Origin: Paenibacillus taichungensis
GTDB taxonomy: Bacteria > Bacillota > Bacilli > Paenibacillales > Paenibacillaceae
Length of the DNA stretch: 64,000 nt
Direction of reading: 5' to 3'
Assembly (NCBI RefSeq): GCF_013359905.1
Contig: NZ_JABMCC010000111.1
Location: 1-64,000, forward strand
The position numbers were made by a program, and so were the translations under genes. Below are positions 17,999-26,730 of this stretch, one piece after another. How positions within the stretch are numbered: position 1 is the stretch's first letter; the number at the start of each line of letters is the position of its first letter. The notes below the pieces were generated by a model. It did not search any database. It saw nothing but the letters and a program-made list of their open reading frames with translations, and was not told the DNA's origin.

Positions 17999-18023
17999 TT
18001 AATGTTAACTAAGTTGACGTTAA
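17999..18023. promoter_or_regulatory. Palindromic operator upstream of the ABC transporter
   Basis: Inverted repeat of half-sites TTAATGTTAACT and AGTTGACGTTAA around one central A, ten of twelve positions matching. About 180 bases upstream of the binding-protein start. The cognate regulator is unknown. Confidence 0.5.
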
Positions 18024-18201
18024 TATTGCATTTAAGAGATTAATCCTGCGTACGTTCAGGTCTAATCCATAAGGGAGGTGCATTTTCCTTACTGCCACGC
18101 TCAATAATCTGTTAAGTCGTTTAAGGATGGATCATTTCAAAAGGGGTAGCATGGTTAGGCAATGCAATTATCGGGAGACGACACGCGAAGGAGATGAAGG
18201 G

Positions 18202-19554
18202 ATGAAAAAGAAGGGTCTGGTATGGGCAATGTTGTTGATGATGGTCTGGGTTACTGCCTGCGGGAATAGCGGGGGCGCTGCTTCAGATGATCCCAATGCG
18301 GAAGATACGGTGACCGTATGGACTTATCCAGTACATGGGACATATGAAGATGAACTGAAGGATCTGATCGTTGATTTCAATAAAGAACACCCGAACATTA
18401 CCGTGAAGACGGAAATGCTCTCCTGGGCGGAAGGGCCCAAAAAATTCGATGTCGCTCTGAATGCGGGCAACCCGCCGGATCTTTACTTTCATAGTGTAGA
18501 CGGCACATATGTGAATACGGGATTGGCACTTGAGTTGGACAGCTACCTGACACCTGAGATCAAGGATGACTATCTGCCAGGTACGCTTGAATTAGGTCAG
18601 ATCCAAGGGAAACAGTACGGACTGCCGTTGTATCAATTCCAATGGGCATGGGGTGGCAACAAACGCATTCTGGAGGAAGCGGGCATTGACTGGAAATCCA
18701 TTCAGCAAAATGGCTGGACCTGGTCCGAATTCAACGCTGTCGCTGCCAAGCTGACCAAAACGCTGGATGGTGGGGCTAAACAATATGCACTGGTTACCGA
18801 CGGAACCTCGCTTGATTTCATTGAAATGTTGTCCCGAAACAACGGCATGATTGATGTTCTGGACAAAGCTGGCACGTTCCAATGGAATGATGGGCGCATT
18901 CTGGATACGCTCTCTTTTATCAAAAATCTGATGGATCAAGGTTATATGCCGAAGGAAACGGCTGCTCTTGCTCCAGCAAAACGGACGGATATGTTCTACG
19001 CGGGGGAAACGGCGATCATCTCCAAAGCGATTCCTTATTATGATGTGATGATTCAGAACCGCAACAAGGATATTGACGACGGCAAGGTACAAGGGGAGAA
19101 AATTGATTTTGTCCTGCTGCCTGTACCGCATAATGACGATCAATCTGCGGCAACAACGATGGGCGGCGAAGGGTATGTAGCCTTCAAACAGAAGAAGGAC
19201 AAAGGTGAGCAGCATGCCAAAAATACGTTCCTGGTCATGGAGGCGCTTAGTGGTGCCAAAGCAGGGAACTCGGCCAATGAACTGGCGCTCCCATTCGTAA
19301 GACAATCCCAGGTAGATCTGTTTAAAGGAAAAGAACTTGGTCAACCGGATAATTTGGCTGCTGCGAAAGTCATGGCAGAGAATATCGCTATGCCGGTTGT
19401 ACTGGAACTGGATATCGACAAAGCATCACAGCAAAAACAATTCAAGGAACAAGTTGTGAAGCCTAACATTCAGGCGCTGTTCTCGGGTGAGAAGACACCG
19501 GAGCAGATCGCAGAAGACTTCAAGAACAAAGGCCAGCAGATGTTTGGACAATAA
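18202..19554 (+). CDS. Sugar ABC transporter substrate-binding lipoprotein
   Basis: 450 residues, type 1 extracellular solute-binding family. Lipobox VWVTAC with Cys at about 20, then DTVTVWTYPVHGTYEDEL and a typical GWTWSEF hinge segment. It should bind the imported carbohydrate outside the cell. Context (murK, murQ, namZ, nagZ) points to MurNAc, GlcNAc or the MurNAc-GlcNAc disaccharide, not proven by sequence. ATG 18202 follows AAGGAGATGAAGGG; the longer frame from 18127 lacks a matching site and would spoil the signal peptide. Confidence 0.88.
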   Translation: MKKKGLVWAMLLMMVWVTACGNSGGAASDDPNAEDTVTVWTYPVHGTYEDELKDLIVDFNKEHPNITVKTEMLSWAEGPKKFDVALNAGNPPDLYFHSVDGTYVNTGLALELDSYLTPEIKDDYLPGTLELGQIQGKQYGLPLYQFQWAWGGNKRILEEAGIDWKSIQQNGWTWSEFNAVAAKLTKTLDGGAKQYALVTDGTSLDFIEMLSRNNGMIDVLDKAGTFQWNDGRILDTLSFIKNLMDQGYMPKETAALAPAKRTDMFYAGETAIISKAIPYYDVMIQNRNKDIDDGKVQGEKIDFVLLPVPHNDDQSAATTMGGEGYVAFKQKKDKGEQHAKNTFLVMEALSGAKAGNSANELALPFVRQSQVDLFKGKELGQPDNLAAAKVMAENIAMPVVLELDIDKASQQKQFKEQVVKPNIQALFSGEKTPEQIAEDFKNKGQQMFGQ

Positions 19555-19609
19555 CTCGGACCATACAACATAACGCAAAACCACACTGATTAGGAGAGGA
19601 GGATTCGCC

Positions 19610-20533
19610 ATGCAGACCGCCCTTGCGCCAAAACCGTCTGTGCCCCGGACTTCCCGGGCTGCCCGGTTTTGGCGAGACTACGGGTGGGCGTATTTGTTTA
19701 TTTTGGCGCCTGTCCTGCTGTTTCTCATTTTCACACTGTATCCCGTTCTGACGGCTCTCGTGATGAGCTTTCAGAAATACAACATTATGAATTCCACGTG
19801 GGTTGGATTGGATAACTACGAGCGTTTGGTGAAGGATGAGACGTTCTGGAAGTCGATTAAAAATACACTCATCTTTACTGTGGGTACGGTACCGGTCAAT
19901 ATTCTCATTACATTTGTACTGTCCTACTTCATCTTCCAGATGAAAAGCAAATGGCAGACGTTCTTCAAAGCAACATTGTACCTGCCTGCGGTAGCATCTG
20001 GGGTAACCATCTCCATCGTATGGCTGGCGATCTTTGACCCGACAGATTCGGGACTACTGAACCGCTTCCTCAGCCTGTTCGGCCTTGATCCGGTGATCTG
20101 GCTAGGCCAGTCGGGAACGGCACTCTTTTCACTCATTCTGATGAACTGGCTTGGATCGCACGGAGCGGGCATTATTCTGTACTTAGCAGCCATGGGCGGT
20201 ATTCCGAAATCGCTGTACGAAGCGGCGGATATTGATCATGCCAGCGGCTGGACCCAGTTCAGCAAGATTACATGGCCGCTGCTCAAACCAACGACGCTAT
20301 ATCTGCTCGTGACAGGTGTGATCACGTCTTTCCAGGTGTTCATCTCGGTGTATCTGATGACACAGGGTGGACCGAACTTTGCGACAACAACAATCGCTTA
20401 TCTGATCTATGAGACGGCATTCAAGTTCTATGAGTTCGGATTGGCTTCTGCGCAGTCGTTCGTACTGGCGATTATCATCATTGTCATCTCCGTCATACAG
20501 TTCAAATATTTCTCCAGCGATATTGAGTATTAA
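19610..20533 (+). CDS. Sugar ABC transporter permease (MalF type)
   Basis: 307 residues with about six membrane helices. The first starts near residue 27 (WAYLFILAPVLLFLIF), and the EAA loop reads YEAADIDHASGWTQFSKITWPLL near 203-225. It pairs with the permease at 20548. RBS GGAGAGGAGG lies upstream of ATG 19610. Confidence 0.92.
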   Translation: MQTALAPKPSVPRTSRAARFWRDYGWAYLFILAPVLLFLIFTLYPVLTALVMSFQKYNIMNSTWVGLDNYERLVKDETFWKSIKNTLIFTVGTVPVNILITFVLSYFIFQMKSKWQTFFKATLYLPAVASGVTISIVWLAIFDPTDSGLLNRFLSLFGLDPVIWLGQSGTALFSLILMNWLGSHGAGIILYLAAMGGIPKSLYEAADIDHASGWTQFSKITWPLLKPTTLYLLVTGVITSFQVFISVYLMTQGGPNFATTTIAYLIYETAFKFYEFGLASAQSFVLAIIIIVISVIQFKYFSSDIEY

Positions 20534-20547
20534 GCATCCGGGGGTGA

Positions 20548-21390
20548 ATGAAATCCATGAAATCAACTCAGAAAAAGACACTGCTTGTCGTTGCATCCAT
20601 TTTGCTGGTGGTCTGGGCACTGGTGACGGTCATTCCGATGTACTGGATGCTGGTCGGTTCGGTGCAGGATAGTGCGATGTCGGCTTCCTTCAAACCGCAG
20701 ATGATCCCGGAGCAGCTGTCGTTATCACCATATGAGCGCTTTTTTGCCAAAACCGATGCGTGGCGCTGGCTATTTAACTCGCTGCTTATCGCGGTCATTC
20801 TGACCGTAACAAATGTGTTCTTCGCTTCCCTGGCGGGATATGCGTTCGCCAAACTGAAATTTCCGGGAAGTCAGGCGGTATTCTGGACCTTGCTGGGCAC
20901 GATGATGATTCCGGCACAGGTGACGCTGATTCCCTTGTACATTCTGATGGTCAACGTGTTTGACTTGGGGGATACGTATACGGCCATTATTCTGCCTGCT
21001 GCGGTCAGTGTGGGCAACATTTTCTTGATGAAACAGTTCATGTCAACGCTGCCCACATCGCTGATTCATGCGGCACGTATTGATGCATGCAGTGAGTTCG
21101 GCATTTTCTGGAAAGTAATCCTGCCGATGGCGAAGCCAGGGATCGCGGTGCTGGCGATTTTCACGTTTGTAGCTTCGTGGAATGAATTTTTCTGGCCATT
21201 CCTGATCACTAACTCCAACGAGATGCGCACCGTTCAGGTGGGGCTGGCTTCGTTCGTATTTGCCGAATCAACGGACTTCGGCGCAATGATGGCAGGAGCA
21301 ACGATTGGTGCGCTGCCGATGATCATTCTGTTTTTCTCACTGCAACGTTATTTCCTACAGGGTATTACGATCGGTGCAGTAAAAGGTTAA
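20548..21390 (+). CDS. Sugar ABC transporter permease (MalG type)
   Basis: 280 residues, six membrane helices, with the MalG-type loop IHAARIDACSEFGIFWKVILP near 170-190 and C-terminal LQRYFLQGITIGAVKG. The gene lies 14 bases after its partner permease. Starts at 20548 and 20557 are both possible after GGGGGTG. The following gene is separated by a repeat element. Confidence 0.92.
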   Translation: MKSMKSTQKKTLLVVASILLVVWALVTVIPMYWMLVGSVQDSAMSASFKPQMIPEQLSLSPYERFFAKTDAWRWLFNSLLIAVILTVTNVFFASLAGYAFAKLKFPGSQAVFWTLLGTMMIPAQVTLIPLYILMVNVFDLGDTYTAIILPAAVSVGNIFLMKQFMSTLPTSLIHAARIDACSEFGIFWKVILPMAKPGIAVLAIFTFVASWNEFFWPFLITNSNEMRTVQVGLASFVFAESTDFGAMMAGATIGALPMIILFFSLQRYFLQGITIGAVKG

Positions 21391-21393
21391 TTC

Positions 21394-21625
21394 CTATATA
21401 TGTTCAACTAAACATTTACACCATAACGGAGAGGACAGAAATAACCTGAAGAAGCGAAAGCGTTCGCCTAAAAGCTTTCTAAAAGAAAGCTACATCGGAA
21501 GCATACGCTATCACCGGATTTCCCCTTTTATAAAGGAATCAAAGAAATCTGGGGATAACAGCGATCGGAAGGTTGTTCTGTCATCGGAGTGCCCGTGTAA
21601 ATATTCGTTAGTGGAGCTTATATAG
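21394..21625. repeat. Dispersed inverted-repeat element, copy A (longest)
   Basis: About 232 bases beginning CTATATATGTTCAACTAAAC and ending in TATATAG preceded by GTGTAAATATTCG. Its ends form an imperfect terminal inverted repeat (TATATA ... ACTAAACATTTACAC type). It matches the reverse complement of copy C along most of its length. Relative to copies B and C it carries about 36 extra bases with a perfect hairpin AGCTTTCT-AAA-AGAAAGCT at 21473-21491. It lies in the gap between the MalG-type permease and the ATPase. No ORF inside. Confidence 0.75.
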
Positions 21626-21661
21626 TTCAGGACAAGCGACAACGTAAAGGGGGATCTACCT

Positions 21662-22771
21662 ATGGCACGCGTGGAGTTTCGCCAAGTGCGCAAAGAATTC
21701 AAAGACGATCATAAAGGAACGTTCACGGCTGTGGCCGGCTCGGACTTTGTTATAGAAGATAAGGAATTCGTGGTTTTTGTGGGTCCTTCGGGCTGTGGCA
21801 AGACAACGTCATTGCGGATGATTGCAGGACTGGAAAAACAGACGAGCGGCGATATTGTCATCGGGGAACGGGTCGTGAATGATCTGCATCCGAAGGATCG
21901 CGATATCGCGATGGTATTTCAGGATTATGCGCTTTATCCGCACATGACCATCCGTGAAAATCTGTCCTTTGGCCTGAAAAATCTTAAGAAGCCAAAATCC
22001 TATATCGATGAACAGGTACAGAATGCTGCCGCCATTCTGGGGCTGGAGGCGATGCTGGAGCGCAAACCGCGCGAGCTGTCCGGTGGTCAGCGCCAACGTG
22101 TGGCGGTAGGGCGTGCGATCGTCCGTGATCCGCAGGTGTTTCTGTTCGATGAGCCGCTCTCCAATCTGGATGCGAAGCTGCGGGTACAGATGCGGGTGGA
22201 ATTGGGGGAGCTGCATAAGCGGCTCGGTGCCACAATTGTATACGTCACGCATGACCAGGTGGAGGCCATGACACTTGGGGAGCGCATCGTGGTCATGAAT
22301 CATGGAGATATTCAGCAGGTGGCTTCACCGAAAGAATTATATGCGAATCCACGTAATATGTTTGTTGCCGGATTTATCGGTTCCCCGGCGATGAACTTCA
22401 TTGATGCCCGAATTGAAGGCACACAGGTTGTCGTGGACGGTGCATCATTCACCTTGCCAGAGGATATACTCGCTCGTCTTCAGAGCCATCAAGGCAAGCC
22501 GGTAATTATGGGGCTGCGTCCAGAGCATATTTTTGGTGACGATGTCGCTCCGAATATCCCGACAGATCATATGCTGCAGGCGCGGGTTCAGGTAGTAGAG
22601 CATCTGGGTTCCGAAAATCTGGTGTATTTCCATTCGGGTGCCCGTACCGTTACGGCCAAGGTTCACCCGGAAACACATGCTTATGTAGGCATGGACAAAA
22701 ATTTTGTGCTGGACCTGCGTAAGGCGCACTTTTTTGACCCGGAGACGGAGCTGGCGATTGGACGGGAGTAA
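21662..22771 (+). CDS. Sugar ABC transporter ATPase (MsmX/UgpC type)
   Basis: 369 residues. Walker A GPSGCGKTT near 41-49, signature LSGGQRQR, Walker B LFDEPLSNLDAK, TLYVTHDQ-like switch (IVYVTHDQ), and C-terminal OB/TOBE regulatory domain (MGLRPEHI). It energises the importer of this locus. In B. subtilis a single MsmX serves many importers, so a dedicated ATPase here is informative. Repeat element copies A and B lie on either side, in opposite orientation. RBS AAAGGGGG precedes ATG 21662. Confidence 0.93.
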   Translation: MARVEFRQVRKEFKDDHKGTFTAVAGSDFVIEDKEFVVFVGPSGCGKTTSLRMIAGLEKQTSGDIVIGERVVNDLHPKDRDIAMVFQDYALYPHMTIRENLSFGLKNLKKPKSYIDEQVQNAAAILGLEAMLERKPRELSGGQRQRVAVGRAIVRDPQVFLFDEPLSNLDAKLRVQMRVELGELHKRLGATIVYVTHDQVEAMTLGERIVVMNHGDIQQVASPKELYANPRNMFVAGFIGSPAMNFIDARIEGTQVVVDGASFTLPEDILARLQSHQGKPVIMGLRPEHIFGDDVAPNIPTDHMLQARVQVVEHLGSENLVYFHSGARTVTAKVHPETHAYVGMDKNFVLDLRKAHFFDPETELAIGRE

Positions 22772-22772
22772 G

Positions 22773-22965
22773 CTATATCAGCTGAATCAGAGATTTTACA
22801 CTGTACCACTGCGCAGTCAGAACCATCTTCCGATCGCAGTTATCCCCAGATTTTTTGAATGCCTTATACAAAGGGGAAATCCGGGGATAAAGGCGAACGC
22901 ATCGCTTCTCCAGATTGGTTCTACCTTCTCCGTTATCGAATACATGTGTGGTCCAACTTATATAG
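22773..22965. repeat. Dispersed inverted-repeat element, copy B
   Basis: About 193 bases in the orientation of copy C and opposite to copy A. Shared core includes CTTCCGATCGC, ATCCCCAGATTTTTTGA and GGGGAAATCCGGGGATAAAG; ends are CTATAT and TATATAG. It begins one base after the ATPase stop and ends at the ribosome-binding site of the next gene, filling the intergenic gap. More diverged at its ends than A and C. Confidence 0.72.
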
Positions 22966-22973
22966 AAGGGAGA

Positions 22974-23690
22974 ATGAAAATGCGTAAGCTGAGTGAAGTG
23001 TTGGTCAAGACGGGGGCGGAAATCTATCGGGATATTATTCCGGTGGCCCTGTACAGTGTTGTCAGCTCCATTGTGCTGGTGCCCATTCTGATGTTTGCTC
23101 CGCTGCCAATCGCGGTGCTGCTTTTGGCCGTGATTTATATGCCAATCCTGTTCGGTGTCAGTTATACCGTGCATCACAGGCTGGAACGCAAGGAACGCCG
23201 CAATGGGCTTAAGGATATCTGGAACGGAACGATGAAGGGATTCATCCCGGGAGGAGCAGTCGGTGTTCTTTTCGCGGTGCTCGGCTTCATTCTGTGGTCT
23301 ACCTGGTGGTATTACGGCGGACGGGGCGGGATTACAGGTACAGCAGTGAGTATGTTCCAAACGTTCTTCGTCCTCATGGCGCTGATGTCGCAGTTCTATA
23401 CGTGGCAGCTTGTCCTGCAAAAGAATATGGGCATCATTCAGGCGATGGGGGAGAGTGTGAAGCTATTCTTCCGTCATCCGGGATACACGATGGGAGCCTG
23501 TTTTCAGGCGCTGTGCCTGACGGCTCTGCTAATGCTGACGGTTGTTGGCTTCGGAGCGCTGTTCGCGGGCATGTTTGCCATCTATCAGCATAAGGTCGCC
23601 CTTAATGTGCTTGAACCCGAAGAGGAAGCAGCCACATCTGGCGGCAATGACCACCAACATACGGGGTGGATCAGCCAGGGGAATGTGTGA
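22974..23690 (+). CDS. Integral membrane protein of the recycling locus
   Basis: 238 residues with about five hydrophobic segments (for example PVALYSVVSSIVLVPILMFA, AVLFAVLGFILWSTWWYY-like, LTALLMLTVVGFGALFAGMF). Superficially like YesL/DUF624 proteins that accompany ABC sugar importers, but I cannot assign it firmly. ATG 22974 or 22980 follows GAAGGGAG; the longer frame from 22704 would run through the repeat element and is rejected. Its stop overlaps the namZ start (TGATG), so the genes are co-translated. It may assist the transporter. Confidence 0.7.
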   Translation: MKMRKLSEVLVKTGAEIYRDIIPVALYSVVSSIVLVPILMFAPLPIAVLLLAVIYMPILFGVSYTVHHRLERKERRNGLKDIWNGTMKGFIPGGAVGVLFAVLGFILWSTWWYYGGRGGITGTAVSMFQTFFVLMALMSQFYTWQLVLQKNMGIIQAMGESVKLFFRHPGYTMGACFQALCLTALLMLTVVGFGALFAGMFAIYQHKVALNVLEPEEEAATSGGNDHQHTGWISQGNV

Positions 23691-24856
23691 TGAGTGTAAA
23701 AACTGGAGTTGATCTTCTGTCGGGAGGATTCTCCCACCCATGGTTAACGGATGCGCGTATTGGAGTGATGACAAACCCTACGGGTATTACGGCCAACTTT
23801 GTCTCTACGGTGGATGTTTGTGCCAGCTTGGCAGGTGCCAAGCTTACAGCGCTTTATGCGTGCGAGCACGGGCTGGATGGTGAACTTCAAGCTGGTGTCC
23901 GATTCGGGAATACAGTGCATCCACGTCTGGGCATCCCTGTGCTCAGCCTTTATGGGGAACACAAGAAACCTACACCTGCGATGCTGGCTGAGGTGGATAC
24001 GGTGCTGTTTGATATCCAGGATGTGGGCGTCCGTTATTACACGTATACATCAACCTTGTTCCACATGATGGAGGCCTGTGCCGAAGCCGGCAAACGTCTG
24101 CTGGTGCTGGACCGCCCCAATCCGCTGGGTGGGAATAGTGTGGAAGGCGGCCTGCTGAGCGCAGGGTATGAATCACTCGTTGGCGCTTGGCGTGTTCCTG
24201 TCCGCACCGGACTGACGGTCGGTGAATTGGCTCTGTTGGTCAACAGTGAGATGGAGGTGCCCTGCGAACTAAATGTGATCGCAATGGAAGGATGGCGGCG
24301 CTCCATGGAATTTACGGATTGTGAGCTTCCCTGGATGCTGCCCTCTCCTAATATGCCCACAATGGACAGTGTGCGGGTGTATGCGGGTACTTGCCTGTTC
24401 GAAGGCACCAATGTATCGGAAGGCAGGGGCACAACCCGCCCATTTGAGTGGATTGGAGCACCCTGGATTGAGGGTGAACGACTGGCGGAACGCTTTCGGG
24501 AACACAAACTGGAGGGTGTACATGTGCATCCAGTGTACATCTCGCCAACCTTCTCCAAACATGCAGGTGAGCTGTGTGGAGGTGTGAGGATTTTCGTGAC
24601 AGACAGCAGGGCATTCCGGGCGGTAGATACAGGTCTGGTACTTTTGCATGAACTGGCGTCGCTCTATCCGGAGCAATTTCGCTGGTTGGAGCCGCCACAG
24701 CCGGGTTCCCGTTATTTTATTGATCTGTTGACCGGAGGTAGGAAAGTCAGGGACATCATTCATGACCGTGAAGAATTAGTACGTTTGATGGAAGATTGGA
24801 ACGCAGAGGCAGAGGAGTGGAAGGAACGGCGGAAGCCGTTTTTGCTATACCCATAA
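23690..24856 (+). CDS. namZ: Exo-beta-N-acetylmuramidase (NamZ, DUF1343)
   Basis: 388 residues matching the DUF1343/YbbC family, shown in B. subtilis to release MurNAc from non-reducing ends (GH171). Conserved blocks: GVMTNPTGIT, CEHGLDGELQAGV near 66-78, DIQDVGVRYYTYTSTL and FEGTNVSEGRGTTRPFEWIGAP-type segment. No signal peptide is visible: the protein begins MSVKTGVDLLSGG. The B. subtilis enzyme is secreted, so this one is probably cytoplasmic. Start overlaps the preceding stop; RBS CAGGGGA. Confidence 0.9.
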   Translation: MSVKTGVDLLSGGFSHPWLTDARIGVMTNPTGITANFVSTVDVCASLAGAKLTALYACEHGLDGELQAGVRFGNTVHPRLGIPVLSLYGEHKKPTPAMLAEVDTVLFDIQDVGVRYYTYTSTLFHMMEACAEAGKRLLVLDRPNPLGGNSVEGGLLSAGYESLVGAWRVPVRTGLTVGELALLVNSEMEVPCELNVIAMEGWRRSMEFTDCELPWMLPSPNMPTMDSVRVYAGTCLFEGTNVSEGRGTTRPFEWIGAPWIEGERLAERFREHKLEGVHVHPVYISPTFSKHAGELCGGVRIFVTDSRAFRAVDTGLVLLHELASLYPEQFRWLEPPQPGSRYFIDLLTGGRKVRDIIHDREELVRLMEDWNAEAEEWKERRKPFLLYP

Positions 24857-24925
24857 AGAGTGAAATTCATCAATAGAATGTCGCGTAATGTACGGATGAT
24901 GTTTGTCATGGGGAGGAGGCATGGA

Positions 24926-26611
24926 ATGAGTAAGCCAAAAGAGATATACGCGTTGAAGCTGAAACAGATGACCCTGCGTGAGAAAATTGGACAAATGCTG
25001 CTTTGCGGCTTTCAGGGCACCGAGGCTGTCGGTGAAGTGGATGCTTTTCTGCGAAAGTATCCCATTGGCGGCGTAATCTATTTTGCGCGCAACGTTGAGA
25101 CACCCGAGCAGATAGAGCGGCTATCGTCGGAGCTGCAACGGATTGCTATCGATAGCGGTAATGTGCCGCTCTGGATATCCATTGATCAGGAGGGCGGCAT
25201 GGTGGCGCGGATTACCGAAGGGATCGCCCTGATGCCGGGACAGATGGCGATTGCCGCAGCGGGTTCCATCGAGGATGCATACCAGGCAGCCTATATCAGT
25301 GGGGTGGAGCTGAGATCCATGGGAATTAACATGAACTTTGCTCCGGTCCTGGATGTAAACAACAACGCTGCCAATCCGGTAATTGGTGTGCGTTCATTTG
25401 GAGAATCACCGCAGACCGTGGCAGCGTACGGGGCCAGCAGCATTGCGGGAGTACAAGATGCTGGCATTTCTGCGACAGCCAAACATTTCCCGGGTCACGG
25501 GGATACGGATACCGATTCGCATCTGGATCTCCCGGTCATCACCCATGATCGGGAACGGGTAGAGCATGTGGAGCTGATTCCGTTCCGGGCTGCCATAGCA
25601 GCAGGTGTTGATGCAATGATGTCGGCACATATTTATTTTCCGGCTCTGGAAGCGGAGCGTCTGCCTGTGACACTATCGCGAACCGTGTTAAGTGGATTGC
25701 TTCGTCAGGAGCTAGGGTATGACGGCATGATTGTAACGGACTGTATGGAGATGGACGCGATTGCCGCCAACTATGGCACGGTCGATGCAGCTGTGATGGC
25801 GGTAGAGGCAGGCGCAGATCTGGTGTTAATCAGCCACACAGCTCATCTTCAGGCAGGAGCGTTTGAAGCGCTGCTGGCAGCCGTGCAGAGCGGGCGAATC
25901 AGCGAGGCTCGCATTGACGAATCTGTAACCCGGTTGCTGAAGTACAAGGCAAAACGAGGCCTGCTGGAGAAGGGAATAAGCACAGGTGAAGATGAAGTGC
26001 GCGGTGCGGTGTCGACTTCATTCTCCGCTGAGGTATCAACTGCCCCGGCTTCATTAAAGCGTCAAGAGCGTAACCAACCGGCACACCAAGCCGTGGCTCG
26101 ACGAATCAGTGAGAACAGCATCACGCTGGTGCGTGATCAACTGAACATGCTGCCTTTGAAGCCGGAACGCACATTGGTCATAACAGTTGCTACATCTGTG
26201 ACAACGATTGCCGACGAACAGCTGACTCAGACGGTTACTCTAGGTTCGGCATTGTCGCACTGCGGTCTGGATGTGGTCGAAGTAACAGTCACGCCAGAGG
26301 AGGTTGCCATTCGTTCTGCCCGTCTGCTTCAAGCTGCCGAAGAGGATGACGTTCGCCAGATTGTGGTGGGGACGTATAATGCAGGCAGTGCCTCTGGTGA
26401 TCCGCAGTGCAGATTGATCGGCTGGCTGCAGCAATTGGGCAAGCCACTCGCTGTTGTGGCGCTCCGCAGTCCCTATGATCTGCTTGCGATCCCGGAGGTA
26501 CAGGTGTATGTGGCAGCGTACGAGAGCAGGCCGCTTGCCATGGATAGCGCCGCTCGGGCGTTAATGGGGCATATTCCTTTTGCCGGGAAACTTCCTGTAT
26601 CTATTAAGTAG
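24926..26611 (+). CDS. nagZ: Beta-N-acetylglucosaminidase, GH3 (NagZ)
   Basis: 561 residues. GH3 catalytic domain to about residue 350 with DQEGG, the NagZ-specific KHFPGHGDTDTDSH loop (Asp-His catalytic dyad) and nucleophile segment VTDCMEMDAI. A C-terminal alpha/beta domain follows from about 400. It removes GlcNAc from non-reducing ends of muropeptides or disaccharides. It lacks a signal peptide, unlike the lipoprotein/secreted form in B. subtilis. ATG 24926 follows GGAGGAGG; the frame from 24860 lacks such a site. Confidence 0.92.
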   Translation: MSKPKEIYALKLKQMTLREKIGQMLLCGFQGTEAVGEVDAFLRKYPIGGVIYFARNVETPEQIERLSSELQRIAIDSGNVPLWISIDQEGGMVARITEGIALMPGQMAIAAAGSIEDAYQAAYISGVELRSMGINMNFAPVLDVNNNAANPVIGVRSFGESPQTVAAYGASSIAGVQDAGISATAKHFPGHGDTDTDSHLDLPVITHDRERVEHVELIPFRAAIAAGVDAMMSAHIYFPALEAERLPVTLSRTVLSGLLRQELGYDGMIVTDCMEMDAIAANYGTVDAAVMAVEAGADLVLISHTAHLQAGAFEALLAAVQSGRISEARIDESVTRLLKYKAKRGLLEKGISTGEDEVRGAVSTSFSAEVSTAPASLKRQERNQPAHQAVARRISENSITLVRDQLNMLPLKPERTLVITVATSVTTIADEQLTQTVTLGSALSHCGLDVVEVTVTPEEVAIRSARLLQAAEEDDVRQIVVGTYNAGSASGDPQCRLIGWLQQLGKPLAVVALRSPYDLLAIPEVQVYVAAYESRPLAMDSAARALMGHIPFAGKLPVSIK

Positions 26612-26663
26612 ACAGGCGTTAAATGACGAACGAGCGAAAGTATAATCCGGATTATGAAGACCA

Positions 26664-26711
26664 ATATAGCAGAAGGGACGATCCTATAATGGACCGTCCC
26701 TTCTGCTATAT
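26664..26711. terminator. Bidirectional hairpin between nagZ and the AmiE-like gene
   Basis: Long stem TATAGCAGAAGGGACG with its complement across a short loop, between two convergent genes. T runs are short, so it is less typical than others in the window. Confidence 0.6.
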
Positions 26712-26730
26712 CTAATGAATAATTACAAAA

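Larger units (their letters stand above)
17841..18201. other. Divergent regulatory region murK / transporter operon
   Basis: 361 bases without a gene. The murK side (17880-17955) is very AT-rich and holds a perfect 15-bp palindrome at 17904-17918 inside a larger inverted repeat. The transporter side holds a second, unrelated palindrome at 17999-18023. No small gene or riboswitch recognised. Confidence 0.7.

Noticed and set aside
22704..22973. N-terminal extension of the membrane protein
   Set aside because: It would translate the end of the ATPase gene and the whole repeat element; ATG 22974 or 22980 has the RBS.
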